Translations under genes and position numbers: made by a program | Shown here: positions 1-7,151 of the stretch, in pieces | Numbering within the stretch: position 1 is the stretch's first letter | Layout of the letters: every line of letters starts with the position of its first letter | The notes under the pieces: model-generated | The model's database searches: none | What the model saw: the letters and a program-made list of their open reading frames with translations, nothing else | Told to the model about the DNA's origin: nothing | Source: Pseudomonadota bacterium | GTDB taxonomy: Bacteria > Pseudomonadota > Alphaproteobacteria > Rhizobiales > Rhizobiaceae | Direction of reading: 5' to 3' | DNA: 9,321 bases | Assembly (NCBI GenBank): GCA_023390055.1 | Contig: JAEWDP010000180.1 | Span: forward strand, 1 to 9,321

Positions 1-147
1 GCAACACGCATCATCGCCTCTGGCGGCACGCACAAGCGGATGATCATGCAGGCCGTCTTGCGAGGAAAACTCGCGACAGCCGTGGTAACGGATGCCGACA
101 CCGCCCGCTGGCTTCTGGTAAATTCAAACCGAACCGGCAAATCATGA
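1..147 (+). CDS. SorC-family transcriptional regulator, C-terminal end only (5' part outside window)
   Basis: Reading frame 1 is open from the first base to a TGA at 145-147 and gives the last 48 residues of a protein. The segment with IASGGTHKRMIMQAVLRGKLATAVVTDADTARWLL in pieces matches the end of the SorC/DeoR-type sugar-binding domain, whose final part usually reads like a 'GG..K..AI.AALRG.L...L.TDE.TA..LL' pattern. In the family this domain binds a phosphorylated sugar or other small effector and controls an N-terminal HTH that cannot be seen here. A short basic tail (NSNRTGKS) follows the last helix. The stop is followed by 410 non-coding bases, so this gene probably ends a different transcription unit. 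It could still regulate the downstream operon, but nothing in the sequence proves that. The family call rests on a short fragment. Confidence 0.8.
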   Translation, partial: ATRIIASGGTHKRMIMQAVLRGKLATAVVTDADTARWLLVNSNRTGKS

Positions 148-189
148 TCCCGTCCCGCCCCCGGCAATCAGGGCAGCAGCAGACATTGA

Positions 190-226
190 AGGGTCGACAA
201 CAGGAAATTTCGACACCTTCGACCCT
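190..226. repeat. Inverted repeat AGGGTCGA ... TCGACCCT
   Basis: The 8-bp arms at 190-197 and 219-226 are perfect reverse complements separated by 21 bases. The spacer also repeats TCGACA (194-199 and 210-215). It lies 43 bases past the stop of the SorC-type gene. There is no T-run after the second arm, so it is a poor intrinsic terminator. It could be an operator or a weak Rho-dependent end structure. Chance occurrence cannot be excluded. Confidence 0.35.
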
Positions 227-335
227 GCGGACCCGCGCGGCCCCAACGGCCGACACAACACACCGTCCGCAGCCCGTATCACACCGTCGTCTTTCGCGGT
301 GGACAAGCCAGCGCGGAAATGTATCGATCCTCCAG

Positions 336-379
336 CACGCAAGCGTGGATATCACACAGGCGCGCGCATATTCCACGCA
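336..379. promoter_or_regulatory. Candidate upstream activating sequence with CACGCA/GCGTG elements
   Basis: A perfect 12-bp palindrome CACGC-AA-GCGTG covers 336-347, and a further CACGCA lies at 374-379. A looser pair, AAGCGTG (341-347) and CACACAG (353-359) with a 5-base spacer, resembles the spacing of the repeat at 8172-8190. The same hexamer forms the strong inverted repeats at 8152-8190 in front of the second sigma-54 promoter. This block lies about 125-165 bases before the predicted start of the first sigma-54 transcript, a usual distance for an enhancer bound by a sigma-54 activator. The link to the activator at 7152-8147 is inference. Confidence 0.4.
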
Positions 380-475
380 CGATATTCCGGTCATCGGTCA
401 AGATGTCGCGGCTCCTTGAGCCAAGTGGCCGGTTGCGAAGGCATTCCGGCTGGCCGACTATCCTGCCGCAGTGAG

Positions 476-492
476 CTGGCATGGCACTTGCA
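476..492 (+). promoter_or_regulatory. Sigma-54 (RpoN) -24/-12 promoter for the transporter operon
   Basis: The sequence CTGGCATGGCACTTGCA matches the sigma-54 consensus YTGGCACGRNNNTTGCW at 13 of 14 defined positions; the one mismatch is T482 for C. The invariant GG (478-479) and GC (490-491) are separated by exactly 10 bases, as required. The predicted start is near 503, giving a leader of about 55 bases before the ATG at 558. It reads toward the transporter genes and is the nearest promoter-like element upstream of them. Confidence 0.8.
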
Positions 493-557
493 GGAACTTA
501 TCCGAGCTGCCGACACACAAAGAAGGTTGCAGCCTAATCTGGATCAAGGAGAGTCCA

Positions 558-2090
558 ATGGGGAACTTCAAACACATCTTACTAGCATCAACGATTGCTG
601 CATTACTGCCGCTGGCTGCGCCGCAAGCCTCGGAGATCAGGATAGGGTTCACCACGGACGCCCTGACACTCGACCCTGCCAATCATCGAAACCGCGAAAC
701 CGAAACAATCATCCGCAATCTCTATGACGGGATACTGACACGCGATGCAGACATGAAAATTGTCCCCGAGATCGCACAGTCATGGGCCCAAACCTCACCC
801 ACGACATTTGAGTTTACGATCCGAAAAGGCATCAAGTTCCACGACGGAAGCGATCTGACGGTCGAAGATATCAAGTTTACGCTTGACCGCCTGACAGTCG
901 AAGGCGCCATGGGTGACGGCCAGACCAGTCCCCGTAAAAGTCTCCTCGGACCACTCAAGTCGGTAGAGATCGACGGAGAGAAAGTGATCGTCACACTGAG
1001 CGAGCCCTGGCCTATCCTCGGCGCGATGTTGCCGGTCCAGGAAGTCGTGTCTAAAGCCTTTGTCGAAAAGGTCGGCACCGCCGGCATTGCAACCGAGGCA
1101 AATGGCACTGGCCCCTTCAAGCTGGTGGAGTGGCGCCGCGGCGATTCTATCATCATGGAACGGTTCGACGACTATTATGGCGGCTCTGCCGACATCGCCC
1201 CGGTGGACAAGGCCTGCGTCGACCGAGTGATCTTCAAGGTCATTCCCGAAACCGCATCGCGGGTTGCTGCTCTTTTGGCCGGTGACGTGGACATCATCAA
1301 TGAACTGCCGCCATTCTCCATCTCCCAGGTCGAAGCCAATCCGAATACCGAAGTGATGACGGTCAATGGCACCAGGAGTTTCTTCATCGCACTCAACAAC
1401 AAAGGCGAAATCTTTGACGACGTCAAAGTCCGCCAGGCCGTGGCGCATGCACTCGACAAGAAACTGATCATCGACCGCATTTTGGGCGGAAATGCAGTAT
1501 CAATCGAAGGGATCCTCAGCCCTGCCGCATTTGGTGCTTCCGAACTTCCCCACACCGAATACGATCCGCAAAAGGCAAAAGCCCTGCTCGCAGAAGCTGG
1601 CTATCCAGACGGGATCGATATCGTGATCGATACGGAAGGCGCATACAAGGACACCGTAGAAGCCATTGCATCGGTTCTTGCCAAGAGCGGTATCCGCGCG
1701 AAAGTCGAGGTGAGCGAGAAGGCTCTGCTGCAAGCAAAATGGAACCCGCAATCGGACGAACCCGCAGGCCAAATGTACTTTACATCCTGGGGCAACGGAT
1801 CGCTCGATCCATATGACCTTTTTATTCCGACGCATCGAAGTGGAGATCGCGGCAACAGCGCACACTACTCCAATCCGGAACTCGATGGATTGCTCGATCA
1901 GGCCTCCACGGAGCTGGACCCCGAGAAGCGGGCCGCTCTTTACAGGCAGGCCGAGCTCATCATCAATGCCGACCTGCCCTATGTCTATCTTTGGGTGCCA
2001 AAGGACATCTATGGGGTCTCAAAACGGGTGAAGGGGTGGACACCAAGTGCTGACAGCCGCATCAATCTCCACGACGCTTGCGTCGAATAA
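558..2090 (+). CDS. Periplasmic peptide/opine-type ABC transporter substrate-binding protein (SBP family 5)
   Basis: This 510-residue protein captures the substrate in the periplasm for the importer encoded next. Residues 1-24 form a Sec signal peptide (basic K5/H6, hydrophobic core ILLASTIAALLPLAA, likely cleavage after APQA24). No lipobox is present. The mature part begins with the family pattern EIRIGFTTDALTLDPA and 'NLYDGIL', followed by FEFTIRKGIKFHDGSDLTVEDIKFTLDR, DVKVRQAVAHALDK (about 288-301) and SPAA (321-324), as in DppA/OppA/GsiB-type proteins. Length is normal. The start at 558 has AAGGAGAG at 546-553; a GTG 87 bases upstream in frame is rejected because it lies before the sigma-54 transcript start. 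The only two cysteines are C220 and C508, which might pair in the oxidising periplasm. Substrate cannot be told from the sequence: peptides, opines, nickel, glutathione or other amides are all known for the family. Confidence 0.93.
   Translation: MGNFKHILLASTIAALLPLAAPQASEIRIGFTTDALTLDPANHRNRETETIIRNLYDGILTRDADMKIVPEIAQSWAQTSPTTFEFTIRKGIKFHDGSDLTVEDIKFTLDRLTVEGAMGDGQTSPRKSLLGPLKSVEIDGEKVIVTLSEPWPILGAMLPVQEVVSKAFVEKVGTAGIATEANGTGPFKLVEWRRGDSIIMERFDDYYGGSADIAPVDKACVDRVIFKVIPETASRVAALLAGDVDIINELPPFSISQVEANPNTEVMTVNGTRSFFIALNNKGEIFDDVKVRQAVAHALDKKLIIDRILGGNAVSIEGILSPAAFGASELPHTEYDPQKAKALLAEAGYPDGIDIVIDTEGAYKDTVEAIASVLAKSGIRAKVEVSEKALLQAKWNPQSDEPAGQMYFTSWGNGSLDPYDLFIPTHRSGDRGNSAHYSNPELDGLLDQASTELDPEKRAALYRQAELIINADLPYVYLWVPKDIYGVSKRVKGWTPSADSRINLHDACVE
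2072..2085. repeat. Palindrome CGACGC-TT-GCGTCG at the end of the binding-protein gene
   Basis: A perfect 14-bp palindrome sits in the last codons of the binding-protein gene, 5 bases before its stop codon ends and 18 bases before the next start. As RNA it could form a short GC-rich hairpin. There is no following T-run. Hairpins after binding-protein genes often slow 3' decay and keep binding protein more abundant than permeases, so such a role is possible but unproven. Confidence 0.3.
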
Positions 2091-2103
2091 CAGGATTTGA
2101 TCG

Positions 2104-3112
2104 ATGCGGTTAGGCACGCTCATCGAACGTCTTCTGCAACTTGTTCCGGTCCTACTCGGGGTGAGCCTCATCGTCTTCATGATGCTGGCGCTCACACCGG
2201 GCGATCCTGTGGAAATCATGATCGGCGACCAGAATATGTCACCTGAGCAGGAAGCGCTGCTCCGCGCCGATCTCGGACTTGATCGTCCGCTACCGGAACG
2301 GTTCTTGAGCTTTCATCACCAACGCGATGCAAGGTGAGTTCGGAACGAGCTTCTTTCATAGGCGCCCGGTCTATGACGTTATCGTCGAGCGCCTTCCCGC
2401 AACGATTGAACTCAGTGTCGTGGCAATGATCATTGCCCTTGTTACTGCCATACCTTTGGGTGTGGCGGCAGCAATCCACAAGAATACCATCATCGACCGT
2501 GTTGCGACGATCGGATCTCTTTTTGGTGTGTCCCTGCCTGGCTTCTGGTTCGGTATTCTCCTGCTGATGCTGTTTGCCGTACACCTTCGCCTCCTGCCTG
2601 TTTCAGGTCGCATCGGCTTTGATAGCGAGGTTCCAACAGTCACTGGATTCTTGCTGATCGATACCCTCTTACATGGTGAGATTGCGGCATTCTGGGATGC
2701 GCTGAAGCACATATTGCTACCCGCAATCACGCTCGGGCTACCTATGACTGCGATCCTCACGCGCGTGACACGTACCGCAATGCTTGAAGTGATGCGGCAG
2801 GACTATGTGGCATTCGCCGAGGCCAAAGGTTTAAGTCGACACCGGATCCTTTATCGCCATGCACTCAAGAATGCCCTCATCCCGACCGTTTCGGTTGCAG
2901 CAATCGAGACTGGATCGTTGTTGGGCGGCAACATGATCGTGGAAACGGTTTTCGGCTGGCCAGGACTTGGTCGACTGGTTGTGGAGAGCATTTTCGTCCG
3001 TAATTATCCGCTCGTTCAGGCAGCGGTGCTGCTCTATGCGATAACCTATGTATTGATGAATTTTGTCGCGGATATTCTCTACACGGTCCTCAACCCGAGG
3101 GTGAAGCTATGA
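2104..3112 (+). pseudogene. ABC transporter permease, DppB-like, interrupted by a +1 frameshift
   Basis: This gene encodes the first inner-membrane permease of the importer, but the frame breaks. From the ATG at 2104 (AGGA at 2092-2095) the protein starts as a normal DppB: MRLGTLIERLLQLVPVLLGV with first membrane helix at about 10-31, then TPGDPVEIMIG and LGLDRPLPERF. After codon 69 the frame runs into a TGA at 2335-2337. Dropping one T from the TTT at 2311-2313 gives LSFITNAMQGEFGTSF and continues to 3112, the expected sequence for the family. The corrected protein has 335 residues, normal for DppB. The rest is intact: several membrane helices, and the EAA loop at about 228-264 (EVMRQDYVAFAEAKGLSRHRILYRHALKNALIP in part). 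The ATG at 2327 has no ribosome binding site, so independent restart is unlikely. A sequencing error, a real mutation, or slippage at TTT-C are the possible causes. Its stop overlaps the next start by ATGA. Confidence 0.85.
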
Positions 3113-4005
3113 GTTCGCTCTCCGACCCTGTCATTACTCCTGCACCAACGTCACCCTTCCAGCAAAATCTCGCGACGTTTGCAGAAAACCGGCTCGCACT
3201 TGGCAGCGCGCTGATTCTCCTGATCTTCGTGATCATGGCAATATTCGCTCCGTGGATTGCACCACAGGACCCTTATGAGACAGATCTCTTCCGCCGTCTC
3301 CAACCACCAGCGTGGAAGGAAGGTGGCGAACTTGCGTTTCTTCTAGGCTGCGATGCTCTTGGACGCGATATTCTCTCGCGGATCATCTATGGTGCCCGTA
3401 TCTCGATCTTCATTGGAACTGTCGTAGTCGTGGCGGCCACAATGATCGGCATCCTGGCTGGTCTCGCCGCTGGGTATCTGCGGGGCTGGGTCGACATCAT
3501 AATTTCGCGTCTCGTCGATATTCTGCTTGGCTTTCCCTATCTGATCTTTGCAATTGGTCTGATGGCAATGATGGGCCCGGGCCTGTTCAACATCGTGCTT
3601 GCACTCATCTACAAGGAATGGGTCATCCCCTGTCGTGTGGTGCGCGGAGAAACACTTGCCGTGCGCGAACTGGAATATGTCGAAGCGGCCCGCGCACTCG
3701 GCGCCTCCCGCTTTCACATCATGATCCGCGAGATCATGCCCAATGTACTGTCCGCCGTACTGGTTGTTGCAACCATCCGCATGGCGGACGTGATTATCCT
3801 TGAGGCGAGTCTCAGCTTCCTTGGCCTTGGAGTTCAGCCTCCAACCGCCTCCTGGGGCTCCATGGTAGCGGACGGGCGCGCCTTTATTCTCGAAGCGTGG
3901 TGGGTCTCCACCTTCCCCGGCCTGGCCATCCTGCTGCTGGTGCTGGTAATCAACGTCGCCAGTCAAGGTCTTCGCGATGCTTTCGATCCAAGGTTCAACG
4001 AATGA
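3109..4005 (+). CDS. ABC transporter permease, DppC-like
   Basis: The second inner-membrane permease of the importer, 298 residues, typical for DppC/OppC. After a polar cytoplasmic N-terminus (1-27) comes the first helix (about 31-52), then FAPWIAPQDPY, the family signature LGCDALGRDILSRIIYGARIS (79-99, where C81 replaces the usual Thr), four or five more helices, and the cytoplasmic EAA loop that contacts the ATPases at about 189-216 (EYVEAARALGASRFHIMIREIMPN). LEASLSFLGLGVQPPTASWG (231-250) and the C-terminal GLRDAFDPR are also typical. The start overlaps the stop of the upstream permease gene (ATGA, 3109-3112), which points to translational coupling. This matters because the upstream gene is frameshifted: premature termination at 2337 would be expected to reduce expression of this gene too. 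Confidence 0.93.
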   Translation: MSSLSDPVITPAPTSPFQQNLATFAENRLALGSALILLIFVIMAIFAPWIAPQDPYETDLFRRLQPPAWKEGGELAFLLGCDALGRDILSRIIYGARISIFIGTVVVVAATMIGILAGLAAGYLRGWVDIIISRLVDILLGFPYLIFAIGLMAMMGPGLFNIVLALIYKEWVIPCRVVRGETLAVRELEYVEAARALGASRFHIMIREIMPNVLSAVLVVATIRMADVIILEASLSFLGLGVQPPTASWGSMVADGRAFILEAWWVSTFPGLAILLLVLVINVASQGLRDAFDPRFNE

Positions 4006-5006
4006 CTGTGCATCCACAACCTCTCCTTGAAGTGAATGGCCTGCGGACCGTTTTCGAAACCCGGGCAGGACGCGTTGTTGCGGTCGATGGGGTCGATCTC
4101 ACCGTAGGTACCGGCGAATGCCTCGGAGTCGTCGGCGAAAGCGGTTCAGGAAAAAGCGTCACCTTCTCATCCATTATGGGCCTGGTGCGTTCGCCCGGCT
4201 ACATCGACACCGGCTCTATCCGGTTCGAGGGGGTAGACATGCGGGCGCTTTCTCCCAACGAGATGCGCAAGGTTAGGGGCCGTGACATTGCGATGACAAT
4301 GCAGGATGCGCTCACAGCCTTGAACCCTGCCCTCACGGTCGGCGAGCAGATACTGGAAGTCTACTTTGCCCACGATAGAACGCTTCCAGTTGAACGCCGC
4401 GCCCGTCGCAAAGCCGCAATCGACAAGGCAGTGGACATGCTGGAACTTGTGGGGATTGCCTCGGCATCTGAACGGATGAAAAATTATCCCCACGAATTTT
4501 CCGGTGGCATGCGGCAACGCATCATGATCGCCATTGCTCTTGCATGCAGACCAAAGCTTCTGATTGCCGACGAACCCACTACTGCACTCGATGTGACTAT
4601 CCAGGCGCAGGTTCTTGAACTTATTGCCGATATAAGAGCACGACTTCGAATGAGTGTCGTCCTCATTACCCACGATCTCGGCGTCGTTTCTGAATATTGT
4701 GATCGCGTCGTCGTCATGTATGCCGGCCAGGTCGTCGAACAGGGACCGACGGATTTGGTGATCGGCGCTCCCCAGCATCCCTACACTAAGGGTCTCCTGC
4801 GATCGATCCCCCGGCTCTCCATGCGTGGCCAGCCGATCGAACCAATCGAGGGTCAGGTTCCTGATCTGATAAACTTGCCGCCACAGTGTCGCTTCTACTC
4901 GCGATGCAATGACCGCCTCGATGCCTGCTTGAATAATATCGAGATGCGCTGCACGGGCGCGCAGCGTCAGGCACGTTGCATCCGCGTGTCAGAGGAAACG
5001 CCATGA
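4002..5006 (+). CDS. ABC transporter ATP-binding protein, DppD/OppD-like
   Basis: The first of two ATPases that power uptake; 334 residues. Visible motifs: Walker A GESGSGKS (45-52), Q-loop Q101 in MQDALTALNP (the usual Pro after QD/QE is Ala103), signature SGGMRQR (167-173), Walker B LLIADEP (D190, E191), D-loop ALD and switch His224 (THD). The C-terminal oligopeptide-transporter domain (about 255-334) carries the cysteine series C296, C302, C309, C317 and C326, a pattern which in DppD-type proteins has been reported to bind an iron-sulfur cluster. The start at 4002 is chosen because it overlaps the permease stop (ATGA); an in-frame ATG 105 bases upstream lies inside the permease gene. Note that the residues around the Q-loop are slightly unusual, but all catalytic positions are intact. 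Confidence 0.94.
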   Translation: MTVHPQPLLEVNGLRTVFETRAGRVVAVDGVDLTVGTGECLGVVGESGSGKSVTFSSIMGLVRSPGYIDTGSIRFEGVDMRALSPNEMRKVRGRDIAMTMQDALTALNPALTVGEQILEVYFAHDRTLPVERRARRKAAIDKAVDMLELVGIASASERMKNYPHEFSGGMRQRIMIAIALACRPKLLIADEPTTALDVTIQAQVLELIADIRARLRMSVVLITHDLGVVSEYCDRVVVMYAGQVVEQGPTDLVIGAPQHPYTKGLLRSIPRLSMRGQPIEPIEGQVPDLINLPPQCRFYSRCNDRLDACLNNIEMRCTGAQRQARCIRVSEETP

Positions 5007-5995
5007 AAGAGCAACCTTCGTCACCGCTGATAAGCGTCGCAAACCTTACCAAGCACTATGGCGGTCAACGAGGCCCTATTGCCTGGTTAACTGGCAAGCC
5101 GGCAATCAACATCCATGCTCTCAATGACGTGTCTTTTGACATAAGACGCGGAGAAACCCTTGGCCTGATCGGAGAAAGCGGCTGCGGGAAATCGACGTTG
5201 GGTCGCACGCTGCTTCGGTTGCATGAGCCGACGTCGGGGCGGGTGATCTTTGATGACGAAGACATTACCAATCTGGATCACGCCGGTCTCAAGGCGATGC
5301 GCCGGCATATGCAGATCATCTTCCAGGATCCTTATGCATCTCTCAATCCAAGGCGGACAGTTGCTGACATTATAGGATTGCCGCTTTCACTTCATAATCT
5401 CGTCTCAGGTCGCCGCCAGATGCGTGACAAGGTGGTCGAAATCATGGAGAAGGTCGGGTTGAAAACCAATCAGCTCGATCGCTACCCGCACCAGTTTTCC
5501 GGCGGTCAACGACAACGTATCGGCATCGCGCGTGCTCTGATCAGCCAACCAAAATTCATTGTTTGCGACGAGCCGGTCTCGGCACTTGACGTGTCAATCC
5601 AGGCGCAGATTATCAAGCTCCTGACTGACCTCAAACAGGAAATGTCATTGACCTACCTGTTCGTATCGCATGACATCTCAGTCATCAGCTATCTCTCGGA
5701 TCGCGTAGCCGTCATGTATCTTGGCGAGATCGTCGAGATGGGTGCCGCCGACAAGGTACTGTCCAGTCCCCGCCATCCCTATACCCAAAGCCTGATGTCG
5801 GCAGTCCCTGACGTCGATCATCCCGGAAAGCGCAGCCGCGTACGCTTGTCAGGTGATCTGCCTTCGCCACAATCGCCTCCGCCAGGATGCAAGTTCCACA
5901 CCCGCTGTCCACGCGCCATTGCGCGTTGCCGTATCGAAGCACCGGTCCGACAACAAATCGAAGATGGCCATAGCGCAGCGTGTCACCTGATCTGA
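5003..5995 (+). CDS. ABC transporter ATP-binding protein, DppF/OppF-like
   Basis: The second ATPase of the importer; 330 residues. Motifs: an aromatic/charged N-terminal insert typical of OppF (YGGQRGPIAWLTGKPAINIHAL, in part), Walker A GESGCGKS (57-64), Q-loop IIFQDPYASLNPR (105-117, Q108), signature SGGQRQR (166-172), Walker B FIVCDEP (D189, E190), D-loop SALD and switch His223 (SHD). The C-terminal domain carries C296, C302, C309 and C327, as in DppF/OppF. Start at 5003 overlaps the upstream stop (ATGA, 5003-5006) and follows AGAGGA at 4991-4996; an ATP-independent extension from 4976 in the same frame is not supported by the family. Together with the preceding ATPase it would form the heterodimeric motor. 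Confidence 0.94.
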   Translation: MKEQPSSPLISVANLTKHYGGQRGPIAWLTGKPAINIHALNDVSFDIRRGETLGLIGESGCGKSTLGRTLLRLHEPTSGRVIFDDEDITNLDHAGLKAMRRHMQIIFQDPYASLNPRRTVADIIGLPLSLHNLVSGRRQMRDKVVEIMEKVGLKTNQLDRYPHQFSGGQRQRIGIARALISQPKFIVCDEPVSALDVSIQAQIIKLLTDLKQEMSLTYLFVSHDISVISYLSDRVAVMYLGEIVEMGAADKVLSSPRHPYTQSLMSAVPDVDHPGKRSRVRLSGDLPSPQSPPPGCKFHTRCPRAIARCRIEAPVRQQIEDGHSAACHLI

Positions 5996-6021
5996 AACAA
6001 GGATAATAACGAGGAAGCAAC

Positions 6022-7125
6022 ATGGGCAGCTTTACGCCTATTCCAGCCAGCCCTCTTCGACTTTCCGGTACGCCGTTCGATCGTGGGCTTTCCCATGCTG
6101 CGCAGTCGGGTGCGACACGACATGATCTGGAAGAAGCCGTCTATTCGCGTATCGAGCAGGCACGTGCTGCCGGCCTGCTCGACACGGAAGCGATGCAGTA
6201 CCTTGCACTTCAACAGGCCTTTTTGAAGCTGCATGATCCTGACACCATGAACGAGCTGTCAGGCATCGCAAATGGCTTTAGACTACCGGTGGAGGACTTG
6301 TTCATCCACCAGCACATTACAATATTAAGAGACCTCAAGATCGCTCCAGTCGCTTTTGTAGAAGGGGACGGATGCAGTACGTGGGCCACCTGCAGGTCTG
6401 CCGAGGGACCGATCACCGTTAAAAATCGCGACTTTTCTGGAACACATCTTGGAATACAACGGGTCTTCTTCCACGAGGGTCCGGACATTTTAACCGGTGG
6501 GATGATCTGTGTCGGAAGCGCGGGCAGTCCAGGCGCCTATTCAAGTGGCATGAATGGTGCGGGACTTGCCGTAGTCGACAACCATGTCAGCGCGCGTATC
6601 CATGATATTGGATGGCTCCGCTACTTCCTGATGACACGCATTCTGGCAACCTGCACAACTGTGGAGGAAGCCGTATCCTTCGTCATCGAGAAGGCGCATG
6701 CCGGCGGCGGCAACATGATCCTCGCGGACCGTCTTGGTAATACGGCCGCCATCGAACTTGGCACCGACAGAGTAGGCGTTGAACGGGGGCCTGTTTCCTG
6801 GCGAACCAATCACTTTACAACCGAAACCATGCGCGATCAGAACCTCAGCCATGGCGGCGATCGAATCGACAACAATTCAAGAGCGCGCTTCGCTTTTCTG
6901 TCATCTACGCTTCCAGGGCGGGAGTGGAGTGCTGCCGATGCTGCCTCACTGATGGCAACGCACGAAGAGGATGGGCCAGGTTTCGGTCCATTGTGCCAGC
7001 ATGGCGAACGTAATCAGTCCACCACCATCTCTTCTGCCATCTTCAACTGCAAAGACAAGCGGCTCTATTTCCTTGAGGGTAATCCCTGTCACGGGCAATG
7101 GCAGTCGTACGAAATCCCGTTATAG
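6022..7125 (+). CDS. C45-family self-processing acyltransferase/amidohydrolase (Ntn hydrolase, penicillin acyltransferase-like)
   Basis: This 367-residue protein resembles isopenicillin-N acyltransferase-type peptidase C45 enzymes, which cut themselves to expose an N-terminal cysteine and then hydrolyse or transfer acyl groups on amide bonds. Expected landmarks are present: an N-terminal pro-segment (1-117) with SGTPFDRGLSHA, the self-cleavage site in EGDGCSTW with Gly117/Cys118, then TVKNRDF (132-138, with N135, R136, D137), an SAGSPGAYSSGMNGAGLAVVDN stretch in the core (in part), and WRTNHF. Length is close to the fungal enzyme. There is no signal peptide, so it is probably cytoplasmic and acts after uptake. 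GAGGAAG at 6011-6017 precedes the start. The gene follows the importer by 26 bases, so I infer that it opens an amide bond in the imported compound. Whether it is a hydrolase or an acyltransferase, and its substrate, cannot be told here. Confidence 0.85.
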   Translation: MGSFTPIPASPLRLSGTPFDRGLSHAAQSGATRHDLEEAVYSRIEQARAAGLLDTEAMQYLALQQAFLKLHDPDTMNELSGIANGFRLPVEDLFIHQHITILRDLKIAPVAFVEGDGCSTWATCRSAEGPITVKNRDFSGTHLGIQRVFFHEGPDILTGGMICVGSAGSPGAYSSGMNGAGLAVVDNHVSARIHDIGWLRYFLMTRILATCTTVEEAVSFVIEKAHAGGGNMILADRLGNTAAIELGTDRVGVERGPVSWRTNHFTTETMRDQNLSHGGDRIDNNSRARFAFLSSTLPGREWSAADAASLMATHEEDGPGFGPLCQHGERNQSTTISSAIFNCKDKRLYFLEGNPCHGQWQSYEIPL

Positions 7126-7151
7126 TCGCCATGACGAAAACGGGATGGGCC

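Larger units (their letters stand above)
148..475. other. Non-coding region upstream of the transporter operon
   Basis: No convincing gene is visible in this stretch. The open frames here on both strands are rich in Arg, Cys and Ser, lack ribosome binding sites and resemble no family. What it holds: an 8-bp perfect inverted repeat at 190-197/219-226, a 12-bp palindrome CACGC-AA-GCGTG at 336-347, another CACGCA at 374-379, and a direct repeat ATATTCC at 368-374 and 382-388. It leads into a sigma-54 promoter at 476-492. The length and position fit an upstream activating region for a sigma-54 activator, possibly with further operators. Confidence 0.6.

Noticed and set aside
44..394. Reverse-strand open frame of 116 codons upstream of the operon
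   Set aside because: Arg/Cys-rich product without family resemblance or ribosome binding site; it overlaps the end of the SorC-type gene. Typical of chance open frames in GC-rich DNA.
471..557. In-frame GTG start 87 bases upstream of the binding-protein ATG
   Set aside because: It overlaps the sigma-54 promoter, lies before the predicted transcript start, and would put a charged, Cys-containing stretch in front of a normal signal peptide. The ATG at 558 has a good ribosome binding site.
299..727. Forward open frame of 142 codons overlapping the binding-protein start
   Set aside because: It runs out of frame over the signal peptide and N-terminus of a clear binding protein and shows no recognisable domain.
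795..1448. Long reverse-strand open frame (217 codons) inside the binding-protein gene
   Set aside because: It is the antisense shadow of strongly conserved coding sequence; the product resembles no family.
3343..4017. Long reverse-strand open frame (224 codons) inside the second permease gene
   Set aside because: His/Asp/Gln-rich antisense translation of a membrane protein gene, with no domain.
7098..7151. Earlier ATG starts (7098, 7131) for the sigma-54 activator
   Set aside because: Neither has a clear ribosome binding site, 7098 overlaps the C45 gene by 28 bases, and the PspF-like N-terminus begins at 7152. They cannot be fully excluded.
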